DNA of 21,375 nucleotides from Haloferacaceae archaeon PL-Br10_E2g29 (GTDB lineage: Archaea > Halobacteriota > Halobacteria > Halobacteriales > Haloferacaceae), in contig LKMS01000006.1 of the NCBI GenBank assembly GCA_001563965.1, positions 1 to 21,375 on the forward strand, written 5' to 3'. Shown piece by piece: positions 1-6,745 of the stretch. The translations under genes and the position numbers were made by a program. The notes beneath the pieces are model-generated. The model did no database searches, was not told the origin of the DNA, and worked only from the letters and a program-made list of their open reading frames with translations. The first letter of the stretch is position 1, and every line of letters begins with the position of its first letter.

Positions 1-272
1 ACGATGTCGACGAGGTCACTGAACCGGATAAACAACAGATACGCCAGCGGCGAAAACACCAGCAAGACGGCGAATACTGCGGCAACGGTGACGACCACGG
101 TGGCGGTTATTCGCGAGAATCCGCGGCGACGGAGCTGTCGGCGAACGGGCGAGAGGAGATACGCCACGGTCAACGCCAGAAACACCGTGGCCAACACGTC
201 GATGAGAATCACGGCCGCGAGGAGGGCGGTGACGGCGAGCACGCCGCCGAGAACGTACGGGCGTTGGTTCAT
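1..272 (-). CDS. AI-2E family transporter, N-terminus (cut by window edge)
   Basis: The 90 visible codons start at an ATG at 272 and run off the left edge of the window, so the C-terminal three quarters is missing. The protein opens MNQRPYVLGGVLAV and shows two long hydrophobic stretches, at about residues 6-35 and 53-80. They are separated by a basic loop (SPVRRQLRRRGFSR). This is the start pattern of the AI-2E/PerM family (PF01594) of multi-pass membrane proteins, whose members export autoinducer-2 or exchange ions. The substrate in haloarchaea is unknown. The TATA-like ATTTTGT centred about 26 bases upstream supports this start and a leaderless transcript. The family call is by pattern and moderately sure, because only the N-terminus is present. 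Confidence 0.65.
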   Translation of the reverse strand, partial: MNQRPYVLGGVLAVTALLAAVILIDVLATVFLALTVAYLLSPVRRQLRRRGFSRITATVVVTVAAVFAVLLVFSPLAYLLFIRFSDLVDI

Positions 273-294
273 ACCGCTATCGGAACGCCCGCAC

Positions 295-301
295 ACAAAA
301 T
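295..301 (-). promoter_or_regulatory. TATA-like box of the AI-2E transporter gene
   Basis: ATTTTGT on the minus strand is centred 26 bases before the ATG at 272, the spacing of a leaderless haloarchaeal promoter. It is a weak match. Confidence 0.4.
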
Positions 302-417
302 CGTTGGCCTCGTGAACCGTGGTAGTTCGTCCGCGTAGTGAGCGCTGGTAACCTCCGCAGCGTCTGTGTTGTTTCAGTGGACGCGCTGACTAGCGCGGCT
401 GACCGTTTCGATCCCCA

Positions 418-759
418 TCAGGCGAACACGACGAACCGGAACAGCCACAGCGTGCCCATTCCAAGCACGATGGTCGCCAACACGTCCTCGGTTCGCCAGG
501 CAACGCCGGTTGCGACGGCGCCAGCGAGCAGCCGTTCATCGAGCAGCGTCGCCGTGAGCGTTGACTCGACGGTCACGACTGCGGGCACGACGAGCGCGGC
601 GAGCACCGCTGCCGGAACGTACCGAAGCACCTGTTCAACGCGCGGCGGCACCCCGTCGAGTCGGCCGAACAGGTAGATGAACGACAGCCGAATCGTGAAC
701 GTACAGACTCCGATGAGCACGATCGCCGCCCAGATCGACGCGGGTGACCACGTCGTCAT
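418..759 (-). CDS. azlD: AzlD family branched-chain amino acid transport subunit
   Basis: A 113-residue hydrophobic protein starting MTTWSPASIW, with about four membrane helices. It contains the family-typical segment TIRLSFIYLFG near the N-terminus and RYVPAAVLAALVVPAVV in the middle. AzlD (PF05437) is the small partner of AzlC; together they form an exporter of branched-chain amino acids and analogues in the cytoplasmic membrane. The gene lies 19 bases downstream of azlC on the same strand, the usual azlC-azlD order. A longer reading frame extends upstream to 837, but that part lies inside azlC and its predicted residues are basic and non-hydrophobic, so the ATG at 759 was chosen. The pair identity is strong; the actual substrate is inferred from the family. 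Confidence 0.87.
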   Translation of the reverse strand: MTTWSPASIWAAIVLIGVCTFTIRLSFIYLFGRLDGVPPRVEQVLRYVPAAVLAALVVPAVVTVESTLTATLLDERLLAGAVATGVAWRTEDVLATIVLGMGTLWLFRFVVFA

Positions 760-778
760 CGACGGATCTCCGTTGTGT

Positions 779-1480
779 TCATTGCTCTCTCCAACCGTCG
801 ACCGCGAGGCCAGCCACCAGTCCCGAGACGGCCGCAACTGGCAGGTCGAGGCCCAGCGGGACGCCGACCGCCGTCACGACGAGTGCGACGCCGCCAGCGA
901 CGAGCCCGGCCGTCGTCGTGCCGCGGTCTTTCATCGCCGGCACCAACAACGCGAGAAACACCAACGGAAGGGCGAAGTCCAAGCCGAGTGAAGCCGGCAC
1001 GCCGGCGCCCACTACCGCCCCGATGAGCGTCCCCACCTGCCAGACGAGCCACAGCGAAATCGCGATCCCGACGTAGTACCACAGCCGGTTTCGGTCGGCG
1101 TTTCGGGTGTACTCGGCGATCGACAGCGCGTACGCCTGATCGGTCAACAGATACGCCAGCAGGGTTCGGACACGCGTCGACAACGACTGAAAAAACGGGG
1201 CGATCGACGCCGAGTACATCAGCATACGGAGGTTGATGACGACGGCGGTGGCGACGACCACGGCAAACGGCGCGTTCGAGCCGATGAGATCGATCGCCGC
1301 CAGCTGTGAGGCCCCGGCGAACACGACGACGGACATCCCGACCGCCTCAAGAATTGTCATTCCTGCGTTTGTCGCCGTAATGCCCGCCACCAGTGCAAAC
1401 GGGACGATGCCGACCAGTATCGGCCCCGCCGCGCGGATACCCGCGCGAAAATCCGGCGGCAGCCGTTTTTGCCCGTCCAT
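779..1480 (-). CDS. azlC: AzlC family branched-chain amino acid exporter, large subunit
   Basis: A 233-residue membrane protein starting MDGQKRLPPDFRAGIRAAGPILVG. It carries the AzlC (PF03591) hallmarks: the N-terminal GIRAAGPILVGIVPFALVAG segment, the FAGASQLAAIDLIGSNAP stretch and the AYLLTDQAYAL motif near the middle, with about seven or eight hydrophobic segments. It is expected to form the export channel for branched-chain amino acids with AzlD, which is encoded 19 bases downstream. An in-frame ATG four codons earlier (1492) is possible. The start at 1480 is preferred because a TATA-like GTTTCAT lies 27 bases upstream of it. No regulator gene of the AzlB type is next to it. Confidence 0.9.
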   Translation of the reverse strand: MDGQKRLPPDFRAGIRAAGPILVGIVPFALVAGITATNAGMTILEAVGMSVVVFAGASQLAAIDLIGSNAPFAVVVATAVVINLRMLMYSASIAPFFQSLSTRVRTLLAYLLTDQAYALSIAEYTRNADRNRLWYYVGIAISLWLVWQVGTLIGAVVGAGVPASLGLDFALPLVFLALLVPAMKDRGTTTAGLVAGGVALVVTAVGVPLGLDLPVAAVSGLVAGLAVDGWREQ

Positions 1481-1502
1481 ACGGTGCGTCATTACGCAAC
1501 CA

Positions 1503-1509
1503 ATGAAAC
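1503..1509 (-). promoter_or_regulatory. TATA-like box of azlCD
   Basis: GTTTCAT on the minus strand is centred about 26 bases before the ATG at 1480. It is a weak match, but the spacing equals that of the other leaderless genes here. Confidence 0.35.
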
Positions 1510-1595
1510 CGTAGCGATCCTGTCGCCGTCATCGACCGAGCGGTGCGTGCTCTCTCGGTCGTGCTCTCACCTCGATCCCAACGCGGCCGACCCGG

Positions 1596-1967
1596 TTAGT
1601 CGCGCCCGATCACGACCGCCTCGCGAATTTCGAGGGCGGTCTCGAACTCCTCGCGCCGGTCGGTCGTCGAGCCGAGTCGCCGCAGTTGTTGGGTGTGCGC
1701 CCGTCGAACCGCGTCGGTTTCGCGGTCCGAAAAGCCGAGTCGGTCGCCGAGGGCTGTCCAGTGGCTCCGGTCGGTCAAAAAAATCGCCCGGTCGTCGTCG
1801 GCGACACACTCGAACTGCCGACGGTAGCTCTCATACTCGTCGACGAGTTCCCGCTGGACGACCACAAGCAACGTCGGCAGCCGCCGCCCGGGAACGCTCG
1901 CTTTTGCGGCGGCAATGAGCACCGTCGGACCATCAATCGGGTGCTCGCGTCGACCGCTGTCGCCCAT
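1596..1967 (-). CDS. Unrecognised 123-residue acidic protein, third gene of the MoaD/SAMP operon
   Basis: I do not recognise a family. The protein begins MGDSGRREHPIDGPTVLIAAAKASVPGR and has a short hydrophobic beta-like run (LPTLLVVVQREL). A charged helical part follows (YESYRRQFECVADDD), then an R-rich helix with HTQQLRRLGS, and it ends in a beta-like EIREAVVIGRD. It could be a small soluble cytoplasmic protein; no signal peptide or membrane segment is seen. The ATG at 1967 has a clear Shine-Dalgarno (GGAGGA, five bases before the ATG), and the upstream gene stops only two bases before, so it is translated as part of that operon. The co-transcription suggests a link to sulfur-carrier or ubiquitin-like protein chemistry, but this is inference from position only. 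Confidence 0.7.
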   Translation of the reverse strand: MGDSGRREHPIDGPTVLIAAAKASVPGRRLPTLLVVVQRELVDEYESYRRQFECVADDDRAIFLTDRSHWTALGDRLGFSDRETDAVRRAHTQQLRRLGSTTDRREEFETALEIREAVVIGRD

Positions 1968-1969
1968 GG

Positions 1970-2275
1970 CTATCCTCCGGCGCGCATCGCCTTCTGGCTG
2001 AATGCGGCGATCAGCGGGTCGAGCGCCGCCGGTGTGCCGTCGAACTCGACTGTGACCTCCGTGAGCGTGAGCGAGGAAGTGCCGACACGGACTTTCTTGC
2101 TGTCGACGCTGGCGATCCAGCCCTCGCCGGTAACCACCGAGACCGCAGTGTCGTCGGCGTCCGGTGCTGTTTCGCCGTCGACCAGCGGTGTGCCGCCGAG
2201 TTTGCGGAGATACCGGACGGCGAGGCGTGCGGAGATGCCGCGAAACTGTTTGGTTCGGCGCTCGGTGTCGCCCAT
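1970..2275 (-). CDS. Small MoaD-associated protein (possible MoaD-related C-terminal-domain type)
   Basis: A 101-residue protein starting MGDTERRTKQFRGISARLAVRYL, with an alternating beta pattern later (VSVVTGEGWIASVDSKKVRV, SLTLTEVTVEFDG) and a C-terminal helix. The start is one base after the stop of the ubiquitin-like gene and is preceded by a G-rich Shine-Dalgarno-like run. An in-frame upstream start inside the neighbour (2290) is less likely. Its size, layout and position directly after a MoaD/ThiS protein fit the DUF1952-type domain that is fused to the C-terminus of MoaD-like proteins in some bacteria and archaea. I assign that family only tentatively. A role in sulfur transfer or in regulating the ubiquitin-like neighbour is inference. 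Confidence 0.7.
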   Translation of the reverse strand: MGDTERRTKQFRGISARLAVRYLRKLGGTPLVDGETAPDADDTAVSVVTGEGWIASVDSKKVRVGTSSLTLTEVTVEFDGTPAALDPLIAAFSQKAMRAGG

Positions 2276-2276
2276 G

Positions 2277-2555
2277 TCAGCCCCCCGCAACGGGTGGGAA
2301 CAACGAGAGCGTGTCGCCGTCTTCGAGTGGGGTGTCGACGCCGTCGATATGCAGCACCTCGCGGCCGTTTTTCAGTACGTTGATCTGCGGTTTGAGGTCG
2401 CCGTCGATCAGCAGTTCCCCCTCGAAATCGGGGTACTCGACTTCGAGCGCAGACAGCACTGCGGCGACGGTTTGTGGCCCCTCGAACTCCCGAGTGATCG
2501 TCTTCGTGCCGACAATCTCCCGAAAGGTCGCAAACAACCGGAGCGTGAGTTCCAT
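2277..2555 (-). CDS. MoaD/ThiS-type ubiquitin-like small archaeal modifier protein (SAMP3-like)
   Basis: A 92-residue beta-grasp protein starting MELTLRLFATFREIVG and ending LSLFPPVAGG. The C-terminal Gly-Gly preceded by FPPVA is the functional tail of MoaD-type sulfur carriers and of haloarchaeal SAMPs. It is adenylated by an E1-like enzyme (UbaA) and then either thiocarboxylated for molybdopterin or tRNA thiolation or conjugated to lysines of target proteins. The segment INVLKNGREV is the typical central strand and loop. Length and N-terminus resemble SAMP3 of Haloferax volcanii as I remember it, more than SAMP1. A longer reading frame reaches back to 2777, but it overlaps the neighbouring gene and lacks the fold. 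The ATG at 2555 has a GTTTTTTG box 27 bases upstream. This gene leads a three-gene operon. Confidence 0.88.
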   Translation of the reverse strand: MELTLRLFATFREIVGTKTITREFEGPQTVAAVLSALEVEYPDFEGELLIDGDLKPQINVLKNGREVLHIDGVDTPLEDGDTLSLFPPVAGG

Positions 2556-2578
2556 GGCCGTACGAGTCGCCCAGTACG

Positions 2579-2586
2579 CAAAAAAC
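2579..2586 (-). promoter_or_regulatory. TATA-like box of the MoaD/SAMP operon
   Basis: GTTTTTTG on the minus strand is centred about 27 bases before the ATG at 2555, which fits a leaderless transcript. The identical octamer precedes the next gene at 3041-3048. Confidence 0.55.
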
Positions 2587-2623
2587 CGACCCTCGGTTTG
2601 GGCGTTCGTTTCTCTCGCTTCCG

Positions 2624-3016
2624 CTATCGCCCGCCGAACCGAATGCCGTCTTCGACGACCCGGTAGTTGCGCTCGCGGTCGAGTCGGTCGGCGAGCCACT
2701 CGACTTCGTGCAGCTGCATCAGCACGTCGGCATACAGGTTTCGCCAGCCGATCGCATAGATGGGCGATTGGCCCCACGCGCGGAGTTCGGGAACGAACTC
2801 GTCGTAGCGCTCGATTTCGTCTTCGAGCCGCTCGATGGCGTCGACGACGTAGCCGACGGCCTCGCTGTCCGCGTCGGCGGCCTCGATCGCCTCGTTGATT
2901 CGGGCTTCGATGCCCGCGACCGCCCGTTGCATGTCCTGGGCGGCTGCCCCCTCGGGTTCGGGCAGCGAGTCGAGAATCGGTTGCGGCACGCCGAGTGAGA
3001 CTGGCTCTCTATCCAT
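2624..3016 (-). CDS. Haloarchaeal hypothetical helical protein
   Basis: I do not recognise a characterised family. The 130-residue protein opens MDREPVSLGVPQPILDSLPEPEG. It is then almost wholly helical and strongly acidic (DMQRAVAGIEARINEAIEAA, VDAIERLEDEIERYDEF), ending with an aromatic segment (WRNLYADVLMQLHEVEWLADRL) and RNYRVVEDGIRFGGR. The heptad-like spacing suggests a coiled-coil or helical bundle. It has no membrane segment. The ATG at 3016 is chosen over the in-frame start at 3043 because a GTTTTTTG box lies 28 bases upstream of it. It appears to be a single-gene unit lying between the SAMP operon and the DUF2071-DCC pair. Confidence 0.75.
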   Translation of the reverse strand: MDREPVSLGVPQPILDSLPEPEGAAAQDMQRAVAGIEARINEAIEAADADSEAVGYVVDAIERLEDEIERYDEFVPELRAWGQSPIYAIGWRNLYADVLMQLHEVEWLADRLDRERNYRVVEDGIRFGGR

Positions 3017-3040
3017 GGCCGTTCGGAGGCGCTCGCGGGG

Positions 3041-3048
3041 CAAAAAAC
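3041..3048 (-). promoter_or_regulatory. TATA-like box of the hypothetical gene at 2624-3016
   Basis: GTTTTTTG on the minus strand is centred 28 bases before the ATG at 3016. It is identical to the box of the MoaD/SAMP operon. Confidence 0.5.
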
Positions 3049-3138
3049 CAGTTGCTGCGGGTGGATGGGTTGCGAGCGAATCAGCCCGAACGCGTCGCTG
3101 TCGACGACACAGTCATCAGTGATGACGTCGTCGCCGAC

Positions 3139-3633
3139 TCAGCCGAGAAACCGATCGCTGACGTCGTCGTCGGGGATCATACACTGGTCTTTGCGGCCGA
3201 ACCAGTCGTAGCGGTTGTCGGCGACGAAATCGTAGACGCGGTCGCGAACCCCCCGCGGAAGCAGCCGTCCCACACGGGCGAATGTGTACGGCCACCCCAG
3301 CAGTTCGGCGACCCGGATCGCCGCCGTCGACTTCGTGTAGAGGCCCCCATCGACGAGAATAATGCTATCGAGACTGCCGGGATCGAGGCCGTACCGCTCT
3401 TGCACCGCGGTGCCGACCGGCGACTGCAGCGGGGCGAACGCGAGGACGGCGTCGGGATCGCGCGGAATAAGCCACTGGATCGTTCCGTTACAGAGGTTGC
3501 AGACGCCATCGAACAACAACACGGGCTGGTCGCCGAGCTCATCGAGAACCGTTGCCGGGTCGATGTCAGCATCACTTTCGGTGTCGTTCTCGGCAGTCGA
3601 TTCCGTATCGTCGCCAGCAGCCTTGTCGGTCAT
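3139..3633 (-). CDS. DCC family thiol-disulfide oxidoreductase (DUF393)
   Basis: A 164-residue protein with an acidic, disordered N-terminal tail (about residues 1-35). A DCC domain (PF04134) follows, beginning with PVLLFDGVCNLCNGTIQWLI. The DGVCNLC motif at residues 42-48 carries the CxxC redox pair (C45 and C48). Later family features are FAPLQSP, the STAAIRVAELLG helix and a terminal ADNRYDWFGRKDQC segment with one further cysteine. The family has a thioredoxin-like fold and is assumed to act in thiol-disulfide exchange; substrates are unknown. The start codon overlaps the stop of the upstream DUF2071 gene (ATGA), so the two are translationally coupled. An in-frame start at 3657 inside the neighbour is rejected for that reason. 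Confidence 0.88.
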   Translation of the reverse strand: MTDKAAGDDTESTAENDTESDADIDPATVLDELGDQPVLLFDGVCNLCNGTIQWLIPRDPDAVLAFAPLQSPVGTAVQERYGLDPGSLDSIILVDGGLYTKSTAAIRVAELLGWPYTFARVGRLLPRGVRDRVYDFVADNRYDWFGRKDQCMIPDDDVSDRFLG

Positions 3634-4337
3634 TCGTGTGTCTCCTCGCTCCAGCACCTACTTGGGCCGGCGATCACATCAAGCCCGGGGCTGTAGTACC
3701 GAACCGGTTCGCCCGTCGGTTGGGCGAAGCCGTTGGCCGCAAACAGCGTGTTCGACGCGGCTTCGGCCGCCGCGGGGTACAGCGTCCACGGCTCGTGGTC
3801 GACATCGGTGTACCGCAGCGAGCCGTCGGTTGCCTCGGTGTAAAATCGGTAGCGCTCGACCAGAAATCGTGCGAGCGGATCGTCACGAGCCGCAAACGGC
3901 TCGCCGGTCGGCCAGTAGGTCGACCCGTAGTGGACGGGTCGGTCGCCGGGATGTCGCCGTCGACTGCGAAACCGCACCCGGCCGTCATGCCAGTCGAGAC
4001 TGATTCGGGCGTAGTAGTACGGAAGATGGTGGAGAACCCGTGCGCCAAGCACGCTCGAAATCCCGTGGGCATCGAGGCTGAAAAAGTAGATTCCCGGCTC
4101 ACCGTCGCAGGTGACGTACGTTCGCAGGTTGAGTTCCGGCAACCGCAGGCCGAGGCGGGCCGGCAGTCCCGCTGGCCGGATGTCGACGTTGGTGAACGGG
4201 ATGACCGAGAGCCACGCCTGCCCGTCGTGGGTGTCGACCGTCAGCCGATCGGGCAGCCGTTCGTCGAGCGCCGCGGGATCGACGGGCCAGTTTTCGAACA
4301 GCAGGTGTCGCCAGCCCATCGCCAGTGAAATGCCCAT
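3630..4337 (-). CDS. YqjF/DUF2071 family protein
   Basis: A 235-residue protein starting MGISLAMGWRHLLFENWPVDPAALDERLPDRLTVDTHDGQAWLSVIPF. This opening is typical of DUF2071 (PF09844, YqjF), a soluble acetoacetate-decarboxylase-like fold of unknown function. The conserved middle parts LPELNLRTYVTCDGEPGIYFFSLDA and HLPYYYARISL are clear, as is the late LTERY-like segment LVERYRFYTEATDGSL. The ATG at 4337 is preferred over the longer frame (4418) and over the internal ATG at 4319, because GTTTTATT sits 26 bases upstream of it. The gene ends in an ATGA overlap with the DCC oxidoreductase gene. The pairing suggests a shared but undefined pathway. Confidence 0.88.
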   Translation of the reverse strand: MGISLAMGWRHLLFENWPVDPAALDERLPDRLTVDTHDGQAWLSVIPFTNVDIRPAGLPARLGLRLPELNLRTYVTCDGEPGIYFFSLDAHGISSVLGARVLHHLPYYYARISLDWHDGRVRFRSRRRHPGDRPVHYGSTYWPTGEPFAARDDPLARFLVERYRFYTEATDGSLRYTDVDHEPWTLYPAAAEAASNTLFAANGFAQPTGEPVRYYSPGLDVIAGPSRCWSEETHE

Positions 4338-4358
4338 AAACGGTGTTGGAACTACGAC

Positions 4359-4366
4359 AATAAAAC
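4359..4366 (-). promoter_or_regulatory. TATA box of the DUF2071-DCC operon
   Basis: GTTTTATT on the minus strand is centred about 26 bases before the ATG at 4337. It decides that start codon. Confidence 0.6.
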
Positions 4367-4446
4367 GGCTTGCAGCGCGCTGTTGGTGTCGATTTTTCGC
4401 CGCTCTCTGCGTGTTCACTGGGCGCTCACAACGCCCTCACCGCCTG

Positions 4447-6204
4447 CTACCGCTCGCGAACGTGTCGCACTTCGCTCGCAATGCCGCGTGTCGATTCGAT
4501 CATTTCGGGGCCACTCATTTCGGCGCGGCCGACCCCGAACGCCTTCGGGCCGGTGATGACGACTTCGTCGCCCGGTCGAATCGACTCGCTGGCGTCGACA
4601 ACGCCCGGCGCGAGTACGCTTCCGTGGGGCACGAAGCCGTCGATTTCGACCGTCCGCGTCGGCGCGTCGCTTGCGACCCACCGGTCGGCACCCGCGAGCG
4701 TCATCGCCAGCAGGCCGTACTGCGGCACCATCGTCGCCAACTGGTCGCCCTCGTTGTTGCGAATCTGGAGTTTTGGATACCGCCCGGTCGTCGAAATTTC
4801 GATGTCTCCAAACAGCGCATCACCCGCGCCATCGCCGAACTGGTAGTCCGCAATCGCTTTCACCGTGTTGTGCTCGCGTTCGCGCTTCGAGAACTTCAGT
4901 TCGCCGTGCATGGCCGACGCCAGATTCGAGAGCGACTCGCTCGAGGTTGGGTGGCCCGAGACGGTGTACTCGACCTCGAGGTCGAGTTCGCGTTCGACCC
5001 GCTCGACGATGTCGCGGTAGCCGTGAGTGGGCACGTGCGCGATGATCCGCGGATACTCGTTTCGCCGGAGATACTGTTCGAGCACCGCGGCGACGAACCC
5101 CTTTTCATCCTCGGACCACCGGCCGGTCACCACCGAATCGTAGTGTTGGGCGGGATAGGTGAGTTCGAGTTCCGGCGGAACGACGCCGATGGGCGAGGTC
5201 ATCGAAACGGTGTGGCCACGGAAGCCGATGGCGTCGTGGAACTGGCCGTGGCTTTGTGACTCGCTGTAGGGCTTGCGTGCCGAACAGGGCACGAGCACGA
5301 GCGGATTCTCGAACCGGTTGCGGTAGCGCGTCGTCACCCGCTCGGCAAACCGCTGAATTTCGACACGCCGAAGCGAGTCGCTCGTCGCCGCCGACAGCTC
5401 GGTGTTGCGAAACACGGGCGTTCGGGCTTCGAGATACGCGTACTGGTCGTCGAACTCGCGCATTGCGGCGGTGAGCCAGTTGTCGTGGCGCGCCTGCCCC
5501 TCGATATAGTCGCGGAGGCGGCCCGCACGGATCCGCTCGCGCACTCGCCGGAGTTCGGCGTCGAGCGCGGCCACGTTGTGCGCGAGACAGTCCTCGCGGG
5601 TGAACTCTTCGCGCGGTTTTTGACAGGCCGTACAGGCACACGGCAACTCCTCGAGATCCGCAAGAAACAACTCACCGTCGGTCGTGAGATACTTGCCTTG
5701 GCTCGCTTTGATTTTGGCCTTCTTTGCGTCGACGCCGTCGACCCCGCAGTACGCGAGCGTCGCAACGTTTCGCGGTGTGGCGACGCCCGACAGGATGAGC
5801 GCCGTGTCGGCCGGGAGGGCCTTTTTCGCCGCGATAATCGCGTTTTTGAACCCCGCGCCGTGGCCGACGAACCCCGAGGCGTCGCTCAGGATGTAGGCGT
5901 CGCACCCGAGACCGCGGGCGCTTTCGCTGGCGACGACGGCGGCGCTCGGAAAGTCGACGGCCGCCGAGTCGGTCGCGAACGCCTCGCGCACCTCCTCGCG
6001 GGTGCCGGCGGGAAACGCCCGATGGGGCAGAATCGTTAGCACGTCGTCGTCGCCGTCTGGCATGGCGTGGTCGGCGGTCCACCGGCTCCCGCTGTCGACG
6101 AGCACGTCGTCGAGTCGCGCCGGCGTGATCCGTGGGGTCGCAAGCCGGAGCTCGCCAAGCCGCGCCGCCCCGTCGCGGCTGTGGATTTCGAAGAAGTCGG
6201 TCAT
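4447..6204 (-). CDS. arcS: Archaeosine synthase subunit alpha (ArcS, TgtA2)
   Basis: A 585-residue paralogue of tRNA-guanine transglycosylase. ArcS adds lysine to preQ0 at position 15 of tRNA; the radical-SAM partner RaSEA then completes archaeosine. Residues 1-300 form a degenerate TGT-like domain with a zinc site (C189, C191, C194, H209 in the PCACTACQK and CLAHN segments) but lack the MTDSGSFQ active site. The ArcS signature PCSARKPYSESQSHGQFH starts at residue 306. The last 75 residues are a PUA domain (GSVLAPGVVDASESIRPGDEVVITGP) for tRNA binding. The length is normal for the family. The start at 6204 gives MTDFFEIHSRDGAARLG, parallel to TgtA MREHFEIRDADGAARIG, which shows the shared ancestry. 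No RaSEA gene lies in the window. Confidence 0.95.
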   Translation of the reverse strand: MTDFFEIHSRDGAARLGELRLATPRITPARLDDVLVDSGSRWTADHAMPDGDDDVLTILPHRAFPAGTREEVREAFATDSAAVDFPSAAVVASESARGLGCDAYILSDASGFVGHGAGFKNAIIAAKKALPADTALILSGVATPRNVATLAYCGVDGVDAKKAKIKASQGKYLTTDGELFLADLEELPCACTACQKPREEFTREDCLAHNVAALDAELRRVRERIRAGRLRDYIEGQARHDNWLTAAMREFDDQYAYLEARTPVFRNTELSAATSDSLRRVEIQRFAERVTTRYRNRFENPLVLVPCSARKPYSESQSHGQFHDAIGFRGHTVSMTSPIGVVPPELELTYPAQHYDSVVTGRWSEDEKGFVAAVLEQYLRRNEYPRIIAHVPTHGYRDIVERVERELDLEVEYTVSGHPTSSESLSNLASAMHGELKFSKREREHNTVKAIADYQFGDGAGDALFGDIEISTTGRYPKLQIRNNEGDQLATMVPQYGLLAMTLAGADRWVASDAPTRTVEIDGFVPHGSVLAPGVVDASESIRPGDEVVITGPKAFGVGRAEMSGPEMIESTRGIASEVRHVRER

Positions 6205-6284
6205 GCTCGGTGCTCGGCCGCCGTCGGCAAACTATCTTGCCTTTCAGCCCCGGGACTTTTCGAGGTGCACACCCACTCATCCAC

Positions 6285-6743
6285 ATGGATCGGCTCAGCG
6301 GGGCGTGGAACCGCGCCCAAACCGAAGCGTTTCTCGCCGAAACAACGGTGCCGCTCCGGCTTTCGTGTCACACGCGGAGCGACACGCTCTGGATGCTCTC
6401 GCTGTGGTTTCGCTATGAGGAAGGGTCGCTGTGGTGCGCCACGAGCGCCGCCGCCGACGTGGTTTCGTATCTCGCCCACAACGACCGCGTTGCCTTCGAA
6501 ATCTCAACGAACGAGCCGCCGTACAGGGGCGTTCGGGGCAACGGGCGGACGACGGTGACACCCGACGAGGACAAACAACTGCTTCGATCGCTGCTCGACC
6601 GGTATCTCGGCGGCACCGACTCGTCGCTTGCCGAGCGACTGCTCGCGCCCGAGCGTGATGAGGTGCGGATCGAAATCGAGCCCGCCCGCGTCTACACGTG
6701 GGATTTCACCGATCGAATGGCGACCGTTGTCGACGACGCCTGA
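6285..6743 (+). CDS. Pyridoxamine 5'-phosphate oxidase-like (FMN split-barrel) protein
   Basis: A 152-residue protein starting MDRLSGAWNRAQTEAFLAETTVPLRLSCHTRSDTLWMLSLWFRYEEGSLWCATSAAADVV. The strand pattern (PLRLSCHTRSDTLWMLSLWF followed by LWCATS) is that of the PNPOx-like flavin split barrel. Later, VAFEISTNEPPYRGVRGNGRTTV is the usual third conserved region. Such haloarchaeal proteins probably bind FMN or F420 and act as oxidoreductases of unknown substrate. The longer frame to 6132 would run into arcS upstream and is not supported. It is divergent from arcS (80-base gap) and convergent with tgtA (stop codons two bases apart). The position between the archaeosine genes may be chance. Confidence 0.85.
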   Translation: MDRLSGAWNRAQTEAFLAETTVPLRLSCHTRSDTLWMLSLWFRYEEGSLWCATSAAADVVSYLAHNDRVAFEISTNEPPYRGVRGNGRTTVTPDEDKQLLRSLLDRYLGGTDSSLAERLLAPERDEVRIEIEPARVYTWDFTDRMATVVDDA

Positions 6744-6745
6744 TT

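Noticed and set aside
1686..2666. A 326-codon plus-strand frame across the MoaD/SAMP cluster
   Set aside because: It is antisense to three genes with ribosome binding sites and one with a recognisable Gly-Gly beta-grasp protein.
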